Positions 1 to 7,600 of a stretch of DNA of 21,573 nt are shown piece after piece. The translations under genes and the position numbers were made by a program. The stretch covers positions 1 through 21,573 of IMG/VR virus record IMGVR_UViG_3300025450_001051; one strand, 5' to 3'. Origin of the DNA: a virus. The stretch's first letter is position 1, and every line of letters begins with the position of its first letter. The notes under the pieces are model-generated. The model was not told the DNA's origin and did not search any database. It saw nothing but the letters and a program-made list of their open reading frames with translations.

Positions 1-274
1 GTCTAGTAGGCAGATAAGAGATAGCCTGAAAAATAGAAGTCACGCTACTATGGCCGCGTCCCTGTTGTTTATCAAAGCAGAGCGCAATTCTTAGTAGAGA
101 AGCGTAAACGATGTTGGGGTGGGTCTCATACCCGTACTCAGCAGCGCGTAGATAGAAAGATACAGCCGATGCTGTCTGATCTATCTTTAGATACTCTTCA
201 CCAATCCAAAAGTTTGTGTTGGGATTAAATGGTTGAAAGGAAGCCCTCTCAATTAGGGTCTTAATAGAGTCCAC
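1..274 (-). CDS. TPR-like protein, N-terminal part, cut by the left edge
   Basis: The frame is open from a GTG at 274-272 to the left edge, giving 91 codons without a stop; the 3' end lies outside the window. A strong ribosome binding site (GAGGAGG, 9 bases before the GTG) sits inside the last codons of the upstream gene, and the two genes overlap by 14 bases. The peptide is helical. Residues about 33-68 (ASAVSFYLRAAEYG followed by YASLLRIALC) have the small/large residue spacing of tetratricopeptide or Sel1-type repeats. From memory, proteins starting this way occur in phage genomes next to glycosyltransferase-like genes, sometimes with a glycosyltransferase domain further on, but that part is not visible here. 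The overlap with the propeller gene suggests co-translation and a shared, perhaps glycan-related, role. The gene's existence is well supported; its function is a guess. Confidence 0.78.
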   Translation of the reverse strand, partial: MDSIKTLIERASFQPFNPNTNFWIGEEYLKIDQTASAVSFYLRAAEYGYETHPNIVYASLLRIALCFDKQQGRGHSSVTSIFQAISYLPTR

Positions 275-1268
275 TGTTCTTTGCCTCCTCAATCATCTCT
301 TCTACAACTGTTTCTGGTACGCGCAGAACAAAAGCACAGTTATCTTGGAAGCCAAATGAGATCAGTAGATCCTTATCTAATACAGCGGCTCCAGCGGCAA
401 ACTCAATGCGCGCATCTAGAAAAGAGAACTCTTGAGGAGATACCCCAATGATATTAAACTCTTTATCCCAGACGATAAGACGATGGCGATAGAAGCCATC
501 TTTTTGGCTAAGGTAATTCTTAAATAGCCCTACCTCATGGGTAACTGATAGGTATACATCCCCATAGGTGACTAGATGAGAGCCCCCGCGCTGGTCAGAG
601 AGCGGGACTCTTTTTTCTTTCTGCACTACAACATCCGTCTTAGGTTTCTTTGGGTCAGCCTTTACAATCTCTGCTGGACTAGTCCACTTAACAAAGTGGT
701 ATGGCTTATCAAGGATTGGGTACCAGTTCTTTTCACAGTACGAGTCATCCTTACCTGGGGCGGGTATGCGAACACGCTTAACTTCTTTAGCGCTCCAGTT
801 CTTCTTATCAATCTTTAACTTGGAGTACTCCATGCGACCTTCGCCATTTTCTTTAGTATCGCGGCGAACACCGATGGCGTAGTAATCGCCTTTCCACTGA
901 ACTAATCGTGCATCCTCTTGACCAACAAACTCCCAGACTGCTGGGGCGTCTAACTCAGAGGTATCTATGCGACAGTAGTCGGTAATGTTAAGGTCTTTAT
1001 CTAGGCGGCATAGGTAGTTAACTGTAACTAGGCGCTGGTCTTTCTCTGGGTGCAGATAAGAAAGAGGGCCCCACTTTGAGGGGAACTTCTGCATATGCTC
1101 GGAGTGATAAAGGGTGTAGTTGACGTGGCGCAAAATACAGAGGATATCTCCGTCATCATCTATAAATATGGAGGGATTCATTAGACCAGTACCCTCGGTC
1201 AAACCCTTTTCAATAATAAGTGGGGCTAATTTGCCGCCGTTTTGCACCGAACGTTGCACCAAATTCAT
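261..1268 (-). CDS. GH130-like five-bladed beta-propeller protein
   Basis: Predicted glycan-binding or glycan-processing protein of the five-bladed propeller superfamily that includes glycoside hydrolase/phosphorylase family 130. Numbered from the upstream GTG at 1286, the visible signatures are NPSIFIDDDGD near 37-47, QEDARLV near 123-129 (compare the EDPR motif of GH130), EKNWYP near 185-190, RGGSHLV near 233-239, EFAAGAAV near 295-302 and SFGFQD near 310-315. These recur at blade-like spacing. At about 335 residues the length fits a single propeller domain. No signal peptide or membrane segment is seen. The start is uncertain: I prefer the ATG at 1268 over the GTG at 1286, but neither has a good ribosome binding site. 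It overlaps the downstream TPR-like gene and is divergent from the cupin gene. Whether it is an active mannoside phosphorylase/hydrolase, a glycosyltransferase partner or only a lectin cannot be told from sequence. Confidence 0.75.
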   Translation of the reverse strand: MNLVQRSVQNGGKLAPLIIEKGLTEGTGLMNPSIFIDDDGDILCILRHVNYTLYHSEHMQKFPSKWGPLSYLHPEKDQRLVTVNYLCRLDKDLNITDYCRIDTSELDAPAVWEFVGQEDARLVQWKGDYYAIGVRRDTKENGEGRMEYSKLKIDKKNWSAKEVKRVRIPAPGKDDSYCEKNWYPILDKPYHFVKWTSPAEIVKADPKKPKTDVVVQKEKRVPLSDQRGGSHLVTYGDVYLSVTHEVGLFKNYLSQKDGFYRHRLIVWDKEFNIIGVSPQEFSFLDARIEFAAGAAVLDKDLLISFGFQDNCAFVLRVPETVVEEMIEEAKNSGLY

Positions 1269-1322
1269 ACCTGAAGTGTACAACACGGGTTAGTACATAC
1301 ATGGCGTAACTACATTTATCTC

Positions 1323-1331
1323 TGCTATTCT
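1323..1331 (+). promoter_or_regulatory. extended -10 promoter of the cupin gene (possibly leaderless)
   Basis: TGC followed directly by TATTCT matches an extended -10 element (TGnTAnnnT). It ends six bases before the cupin ATG at 1338, and no Shine-Dalgarno sequence lies between. A start of transcription at or next to the ATG would give a leaderless mRNA, which is common in Actinobacteria. The upstream ACATTTAT is shared with the candidate promoters at 17038 and 14484. The promoter is inferred from pattern only. Confidence 0.45.
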
Positions 1332-1337
1332 TACGCT

Positions 1338-1673
1338 ATGGAAAAGCGCCCTTGGGGTACCTACGAGGTACTAGCAGAAGATGGTTCATACAAAGTAAAG
1401 CGCATTGTTGTTAAGCCTCAACAGCGCCTCTCATATCAGACTCACGAACAGCGTGTTGAGTATTGGACTATTGTTGAAGGCCATGGTCTTATTACTCTAG
1501 AAGGTGAAGAGACTGCCATTAAGACTGGCGATGCTGTTTACATTGATAAGGGCGATCCGCACCGCATTCAGAATCTTGGTGAGTCGGATCTAGTATTTAT
1601 TGAGGTACAGCTAGGTGATTATCTAGGCGAAGATGACATTGTGCGCTTAGAGGATGACTACAACCGCGCTTAA
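1338..1673 (+). CDS. cupin, phosphomannose isomerase type II C-terminal-like
   Basis: A 111-residue single-domain cupin that closely matches the C-terminal isomerase domain of bifunctional mannose-6-phosphate isomerase/mannose-1-phosphate guanylyltransferase (ManC type). It has PWGTYEVL at 5-12, KRIVVKPQQRLSYQTHEQR at 21-39, the second cupin motif GDPHRIQNLG at 72-81 and the C-terminal FIEVQLGDYLGEDDIVR at 87-103. Likely metal ligands are H36, Q38 (His in most relatives), E41 and H75, so a metal site is plausible. The nucleotidyltransferase domain is absent. Possible roles are sugar-phosphate isomerisation feeding GDP-mannose synthesis, or an unrelated small-molecule cupin function. It is the only gene on the plus strand, has its own promoter, and its stop codon abuts the stop of the converging collagen-like gene. 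This is the layout of a moron gene acquired from a host. The fold is nearly certain; the enzymatic role is not. Confidence 0.88.
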   Translation: MEKRPWGTYEVLAEDGSYKVKRIVVKPQQRLSYQTHEQRVEYWTIVEGHGLITLEGEETAIKTGDAVYIDKGDPHRIQNLGESDLVFIEVQLGDYLGEDDIVRLEDDYNRA

Positions 1674-2132
1674 TTACATCCCACCCAGCATTAAGAAGCT
1701 AACTGTTGGGTCAAAAGCATAAGAGCCTTGAATACCTTGTACACCAAGGTTACCTTGTATACCTGTGGTTCCTTGTAAGCCCTGAATACCTTGTAGACCT
1801 TGTACACCTTGGAAACCAGTAAGCCCTTGTATACCAGTGGTTCCTTGAGAGCCTTGCGCTCCAGTTGTTCCCTGCGTACCAAGTGAGCCCTGAATACCAG
1901 TTGTTCCCTGAATACCTTGTAGGCCTTGTAAACCCTGCGTGCCTTGAGAGCCAGTTATACCTTGTAGACCTGTGGTTCCTTGTGCGCCAGTATTACCTTG
2001 AATACCTTGTACGCCCTGTAACTGAGCATAGCCAAAGCCCTGTAGTCCTTGTGTTCCTTGAGCGCCCTGCGCGCCTACGATCGCTGCAATCCATTGACTG
2101 GAGCCAGTGTCGTAGTACTTAATCTGAGACAT
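1674..2132 (-). CDS. short collagen-like fibre protein
   Basis: A 152-residue protein with three parts. The N-terminal segment (1-19, MSQIKYYDTGSSQWIAAIVG) nearly duplicates the start of the 1028-residue fibre protein encoded at 4630-7716. An uninterrupted Gly-X-Y collagen-like tract (about 20-135) is dominated by Gln in the Y position. A short tail ends in SFLMLGGM. Bacterial and phage Gly-X-Y tracts form triple-helical rods in fibres, so this is probably a minor virion fibre sharing its attachment end with the long fibre. It includes the rare linker GFGYAQLQG, also found in the 426-residue fibre protein. There is no receptor-binding knob, so it may be a reduced paralogue. The ATG has a GAGGT ribosome site five bases upstream and a stem-loop lies just before it. 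Its stop abuts that of the converging cupin gene. Confidence 0.85.
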   Translation of the reverse strand: MSQIKYYDTGSSQWIAAIVGAQGAQGTQGLQGFGYAQLQGVQGIQGNTGAQGTTGLQGITGSQGTQGLQGLQGIQGTTGIQGSLGTQGTTGAQGSQGTTGIQGLTGFQGVQGLQGIQGLQGTTGIQGNLGVQGIQGSYAFDPTVSFLMLGGM

Positions 2133-2143
2133 GAAACCTCACT

Positions 2144-2183
2144 GGGCTTAGGGGAAGGACGCTTTTATTATCCCCTAAAGCCC
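2144..2183 (-). other. stem-loop just upstream of the short collagen-like gene
   Basis: GGGCTTAGGGGA (2144-2155) pairs with TCCCCTAAAGCCC (2171-2183) as a 12-bp stem with one bulged A and a 15-base loop. On the minus-strand transcript it lies after the gene ending at 2205 and only a few bases before the ribosome binding site of the next gene. No run of U follows, so it may be an RNA-processing or mRNA-stability element, or a weak terminator. Confidence 0.5.
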
Positions 2184-2204
2184 GCGCTTAAGAGGGCGAA
2201 ACTG

Positions 2205-2903
2205 CTACTTGTATTCTTTCTTATTCCACCAAAACTTCTTATATCGATCAAAGAAAACACGCAAAAACTTACTGTAATCAGCGGCATGCTTTTTTCTTTC
2301 CTTGTCTCCGCCTAATCTTGATGTCCAAGCTTCTCTTTTAAAAGGAATTATCTGTAAGAAGGGGGTACCAGCGGGGATCATGCCCTCAAAGTTAGGGTCA
2401 CGAAGCTTAAGGAACATATTAAACGGAATAGAAAAGTCGTCTGTGTCAATAATTCCACTGGCGCAGGTAATAGGAGACTGCTCATGATGTTGAGGCTCCA
2501 TAACCATAATAGACCAACCCTTTGGGGTTTTAATAGACCAAGGAATTACAATACGAACAGCGTAGTTAATGTCTCGTGAATACGGATGATTTTGAAACTG
2601 ATCCATATGTTGAAAGACTACAGCCTCCATATGACCCCACTGAAAGTATGGTCCTTCTGGGGTTTGGCGCACATAAATATCGTAGGGAGTTTCCATTATG
2701 TAGCCGGCGGTCATCATGTCCCATACAGGCATGCAGCGCTTAATTGTTGAGCCTGGTACGCCATCTAAAGGAGGTACTTTTTTACCGCTAGGGTCTAAAT
2801 ACGCCTTAGCATCTTTATACCATTGAGGAATGTACTCAGATGCTGGCTTTGGCTTCTCTAGCACACCATCTGGGTTGTAAATATCGGTAAAAATAATCTC
2901 CAT
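2205..2903 (-). CDS. conserved phage protein of unknown function (DUF6065-like pattern)
   Basis: A 232-residue soluble protein starting at the ATG 2903-2901, which has an excellent AAGGAG six bases upstream; a further in-frame start at 2939 lacks one. Residues 16-40 hold EKPKPASEYIPQWYKDA. Residues 119-135 hold VIPWSIKTPKGWSIMVM. A late segment, AGTPFLQIIPFKREAW (178-193), recalls phage and bacterial proteins of the DUF6065 type, in which a Pro-rich beta core ends in a QI/FxxPF motif. No catalytic motif, signal peptide or membrane segment is visible. From memory, relatives occur beside structural genes in many marine and freshwater phages, but their role is unknown. It sits inside the fibre cassette, between the short collagen-like gene and a small tail-associated gene. 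Confidence 0.75.
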   Translation of the reverse strand: MEIIFTDIYNPDGVLEKPKPASEYIPQWYKDAKAYLDPSGKKVPPLDGVPGSTIKRCMPVWDMMTAGYIMETPYDIYVRQTPEGPYFQWGHMEAVVFQHMDQFQNHPYSRDINYAVRIVIPWSIKTPKGWSIMVMEPQHHEQSPITCASGIIDTDDFSIPFNMFLKLRDPNFEGMIPAGTPFLQIIPFKREAWTSRLGGDKERKKHAADYSKFLRVFFDRYKKFWWNKKEYK

Positions 2904-2957
2904 GTAAGGCTCCTTAATTAGATGCCTTAACAGTAGCACATACCCATGCTAGGGATG

Positions 2958-3257
2958 TCAAACGGTAGGTTCTGGCACTTCTTTCCATAGGCAGGTATCT
3001 TCATTAAGCGTAAATTCTTTGCCTTCTACTATTGGCTTTGGTGGGATAAACGCATCACGGCTTTCATCATAGGTAAACCCAATACCCGCATAGTTCTTAC
3101 GAATTTTTGCGTTATACGATGTTCTTACGCACTTCTGTCCACGGAAGTTTCCATACCACTCTTCTGGGCTTAGACCATCAATGAGTTCTGTTTCGTCTTT
3201 ACCAGTAATAACTTCAGTAACAATACTATTTTCATCAAGGAACGCATAGTGTGCCAT
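2958..3257 (-). CDS. small conserved phage protein of the fibre region
   Basis: A 99-residue protein of a type common in phage structural regions. It starts MAHYAFLDENSIVTEVITG, has a central GQKCVRTSYNAKIRKNYAGIG (39-59) and then FTYDESRDAFIPPKP (61-75) and LNEDTCLWKEVPEP (84-97). I recognise this layout from many cyanophage- and pelagiphage-like genomes, where the protein is annotated as hypothetical or as a virion protein, but no function is known to me. Its ATG overlaps the TAA of the upstream adhesin gene as TAATG, so translation is probably coupled to it. No catalytic residues stand out. Confidence 0.82.
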   Translation of the reverse strand: MAHYAFLDENSIVTEVITGKDETELIDGLSPEEWYGNFRGQKCVRTSYNAKIRKNYAGIGFTYDESRDAFIPPKPIVEGKEFTLNEDTCLWKEVPEPTV

Positions 3258-4630
3258 TAGATAGTCACCGTACCTGTTCCCGCTGTGAATGTATAAACTT
3301 TATTGCCTCCAGTATTTACTGGACCTGAATAAGTTAAGCCTGTGATGCTAGTAAGATTAGGATAAGTGTTTGGGTAAGAGATGACAACTACTCCTGAACC
3401 GCCAGAACCACCGCTGCCACCGCCACCGCCGCCAGTGTTTGTTCCGCCATTTTGTGCAGCTATGCCGCAACCTAAGTTTGTGCGACCATTTCCACCGCCG
3501 TATTGACCAGCACCACCTTGTCCATTGGCACCTGAAGACCCGCCACCTCCTCCACCACCATACTGTTGAGAAGAACCAGAAAGGGAAGAGGCGATACCAA
3601 TGCCGCCAACTCCACCGTTAATTACTGTTGATGCAGTGGTTCCTGAACCACCCGCACCACCGCCACCACCACCGCCACCACCTGCTGCTGCGCCACGGGC
3701 ACCTGCAGCGCCGTTTCCTGCACCAGCATAAGGGCCATCACTAACACCAGAGCGTCCGCCTCCACCGCCACCAGCACCTAATGTAGAAGGAGAAGGGCTA
3801 TTTAGGTCGCCACCACCTCCACCACCGCCTACTGCGGTAACAGTATTAAATACTGAACTTGAACCAGTGTTTGCTACGGATGGAGAAAAAGCTCCACCAC
3901 CACCAACAGTTACTGTGTAACCAGTTCCACCAGAAACACTCATAGTCCCTGATAAAACAGCAGCTCCGCCACCACCTCCACTAGTTCCTGCGCCACCACC
4001 ACCTACAACAAGATAGGAGACAGAAGGAGTAGCAAAGGATGATGTGACTGAGTTAGAAGCAGAAGATGCCGCGGATGTACCATTAGCATTAGTTGCAGTC
4101 ACGGTGTATGTGTATGTACCAGCAACCGTTTCATTTACTGTAATAGGAGAAGCCGCACCAGTTCCTGTACGACCAGAAGACGATGTAGCTGTATATCCAG
4201 TGATGGCTGAACCACCAGTTGCTCCAGCGGTAAATGGCACTGATACAACGCCAGATGAACCACCAGAAACTGTACCAATAGTAGGGGCTTGAGGCACTGT
4301 TGTAGCAGTAATTGAGTTAGAAGCAGCAGAAGCAGAAGAAGTACCTTGCGCATCTGTAGCAGTAACCGCAAATGTATAAGATGTAGCGCTCTGTAGACCA
4401 GATACTGTAATAGGGCTAGAAGAAGCCGAACCAGTTAGCGATCCAGGTGTAGATGTGGCAGTAAAGCTAGTGGCTGTACCACCAGATGCTGCTGGAGTAA
4501 ATGTAACCGTAGCCGCGCCATTGTTGTAAGCGCGAGATGTGCCTACGTTAGTAGCTGTACCAATGGTAGGTGGCTGTGGAGTGAAGTACTTATCTCCACC
4601 CGAAGCCGTTGTTCCAAAGATAATTGGCAT
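3257..4630 (-). CDS. fibronectin-type III and glycine-rich tail adhesin
   Basis: A 457-residue predicted receptor-binding protein. After a short N-terminal anchor (1-17), two Ig/fibronectin-III-like domains lie at about 18-112 and 114-198, each ending in a GTS(S/A)ASxASN strand (VTATDAQGTSSASAASNSI and VTATNANGTSAASSASNSV). From SYLVVGGGG (205) to about 425 there is a very glycine-rich region with runs of up to nine Gly. The C-terminal part (426-457) is a beta-hairpin-like cap ending KVYTFTAGTGTVTI. Similar glycine-rich domains form polyglycine-II sandwiches at the tips of some phage tail-fibre adhesins; that role is inferred here by analogy. The ATG overlaps the stop of neither gene fully: its own stop forms TAATG with the next gene, and its start forms TAATG with the long collagen-like gene. 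Confidence 0.85.
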   Translation of the reverse strand: MPIIFGTTASGGDKYFTPQPPTIGTATNVGTSRAYNNGAATVTFTPAASGGTATSFTATSTPGSLTGSASSSPITVSGLQSATSYTFAVTATDAQGTSSASAASNSITATTVPQAPTIGTVSGGSSGVVSVPFTAGATGGSAITGYTATSSSGRTGTGAASPITVNETVAGTYTYTVTATNANGTSAASSASNSVTSSFATPSVSYLVVGGGGAGTSGGGGGAAVLSGTMSVSGGTGYTVTVGGGGAFSPSVANTGSSSVFNTVTAVGGGGGGGDLNSPSPSTLGAGGGGGGRSGVSDGPYAGAGNGAAGARGAAAGGGGGGGGGAGGSGTTASTVINGGVGGIGIASSLSGSSQQYGGGGGGGSSGANGQGGAGQYGGGNGRTNLGCGIAAQNGGTNTGGGGGGSGGSGGSGVVVISYPNTYPNLTSITGLTYSGPVNTGGNKVYTFTAGTGTVTI

Positions 4631-7600
4631 TAGACGATATCTCCTACTACTTGCCAGACATCTGTAGCAACCTTGATACAGGTGGCTGATGAGTTTTGAG
4701 CGCGTAACTTAGGCGTTGCTGAAGTAGCACCAGTTGAGTTAAGCGTTGTTGTACCCGATGTTACAGCAGCGATTGTAATCTGTCCTACACCAGTCTGGAT
4801 GATCGTGATTGAAGATCCGATTGGATAAGCAACTGATGCGTTAGTTGGGATTGAGACCGTAAACGCTGAGCCAGAGCTTGCAGTAATAATTGCCGCAGCA
4901 TCCGCTAGAACAGTTGTGTAAGCACCAGTTTGAGCATTGATGTTGTAGGAAATTGAAGGCGCTACAATTACTGAGTTGTAGGTGTTTGGTGATTGTAGGC
5001 TTAAACCTGATAGGTTTGTTGTCCACTTAACACCTGTTGTTTGTGTTGAGTCGGCTGTGAGGATAGTGTTATTAGCACCAACTGGGAGAGTGGCAAAGGT
5101 TCCTGAGCCAGTTCCCGCAATTGTGTCACCCTTAGCAGTGAAGTTTGCAGAGGAGAGACCGACTACGCCAGTTACTGAGGTATCAAGCCATAGTACGCCC
5201 TGGTTTGCCGGAGCAGTATTTCCTACAGCAAGGCCCTGTACACCGATCTGACCCTGTAGACCTTGTAGTCCCTGTAGGCCTTGAACGCCTTGAGTACCTT
5301 GTACACCCTGTAGACCTTGAGTACCTTGCGCACCAAGACCGAGGGTAATATTCTGGACAACAACAATGTCTCCGGCTACTGCCCCAACCGCTAGAACAAC
5401 AGATGTTCCGTTAGTTGCTGTGTAGTCTGCTGAGCTTAGGCGGACACCATTGAGGAAGACGTTAATGTAACCTGGGTTATAGGTAACGCTAAAGGTTGTC
5501 TGACCAGATGTAGCGGTGAACTCAGTAGTTGTAAATACTGGAGCGTTTGTTACGCCACCCTGGATACCCTGCGTACCTTGGGTACCTTGGATTGACTGAC
5601 CCTGTAGACCCTGGATACCTTGAGTACCTTGTGTACCAGTTAGACCCTGGGTACCAGTTGTGCCTTGAACTCCCTGTAGGCCTTGTAGACCTTGAGTTCC
5701 CTGCGTACCCTGTGTACCGGTAGTTCCTTGGTTACCTTGGGTTCCCTGTACTCCTTGAGTTCCTTGAACTCCCTGAGTGCCCTGAACTCCTTGTGTACCT
5801 TGGGTACCTTGAGTTCCCTGAGGTCCTTGTAGACCCTGAATACCTTGGATTCCCTGGGTGCCTTGGGTTCCCTGTGAACCAGTTGTGCCCTGAACACCTG
5901 CAGTAGAGATTGTCCACTGTGAGAATGTTCCAGAGCCACCGGTGCTTGTTACGTTAACAGTAATGCTTGTATCTGTTGTGATAGATGTGATCTGACCAGA
6001 TACATAGTTAGCAGGTGTTACTGTGTAAGCAACTGTTACAAACTGACCGAGCGCAAAGGCGCCAGAGTTTGCTACGGCAAAGGTTAGTGAACCAGTACCA
6101 ATTGCATTAGAGGTGGTTGAGGTTACGCCAGTGTAAGAGCGTCCCTGAATACCTTGGAGGCCTTGAATACCCTGCGTTCCCTGTGTTCCCTGAGTACCTT
6201 GTACTCCCTGGGTTCCCTGAGTTCCTTGGATACCAGTGGTTCCCTGTACGCCCTGCGTACCCTGAGTTCCTTGTGGTCCCTGTACACCCTGTAGCCCCTG
6301 AACGCCCTGAGTTCCCTGAACTCCCTGGGTTCCTTGAGGACCTTGAATTCCCTGAGTTCCTTGAACTCCCTGGATACCCTGGGTTCCCTGTGTGCCCTGT
6401 AGACCCTGTGTTCCCTGAACACCCTGAGTACCTTGGGCACCAGTTGTACCCTGGTTACCAACAGCAGAGGTCTGAGAGAAGAGAATATTATCGATACCGA
6501 TTTTAATGGTGCCGTTTGTATTAGATCCGAGCTGGTACTGAATCCATGAGGTACCAACGTTAGTTGAACCTGCAACTGTGTATACGTAGTCGCCAGGCTC
6601 TACCTGATCTGCAAGGTGGTTGTCATAGTCAGTTGCGCGAGTAAGTTTCCAAGTAGTAGATGCGCTACCTGCGCTTGTAATTGTATAGATACCGTTTTGA
6701 GTTGAAACTGCTTGGTTCTTAACAAGTACGCGAGTATTTGCTGGTAGTGGTCCAGAGTATGTGTAACCGTCAACTACCAAATAACCGTTAGTTGTTGCTT
6801 GAAGGTAAGCGCCTACACCAAGACCGTTAGAGGCATCTGCTGTTCCTGCAGTGTATGAAGGTGAACCGGCAAGTGCGGTTGTTGTTGTAGTGTAAACAGC
6901 TGCGTGTGCGTTCTGTGAGCCAGCAGCACCTTGCAAACCTTGGAGACCTTGTAGGCCTTGAATTCCTTGGATACCTTGAGTGCCTTGTACACCTTGAGTT
7001 CCCTGAACTCCTTGTGTGCCTTGTGTTCCCTGAATACCGGTTGTGCCTTGAACACCCTGAGTTCCTTGAACTCCTTGTGTTCCCTGCGTACCTTGAATAC
7101 CAGTTGTGCCCTGCACACCCTGTGTTCCTTGAACACCTTGAGTGCCTTGAGTTCCTTGTAGACCAGTTGTTCCTTGTACACCTTGTGTACCTTGAACTCC
7201 TTGAAGTCCTTGAATTCCTTGTGTACCTTGTGAACCAGTTTGACCAATAGTTCCTTGGATACCTTGCGTTCCTTGAACGCCTTGAATTCCTTGAGTACCC
7301 TGATTACCTTGGATACCTTGAATGCCTTGTGTTCCTTGAACACCCTGCGTACCCTGTACGCCCTGTGTGCCCTGCACACCTTGAGTACCTTGAATGCCTT
7401 GCGTACCCTGAACACCTTGTGTTCCTTGTGTACCCTGTGGTCCCTGAATTCCTTGAATACCCTGTGTACCTTGTACACCCTGAGTACCTTGTGTTCCCTG
7501 TAAGCCTTGTGTTCCCTGAACACCTTGGATACCTTGTGTGCCCTGTGTACCTTGTGTTCCAGTTGTACCTTGAACGCCCTGCGTTCCCTGAATACCCTGC

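Noticed and set aside
576-818. An 80-codon plus-strand frame inside the propeller gene.
   Set aside because: It lies fully within the minus-strand gene with conserved GH130-like motifs and has no supporting signal.
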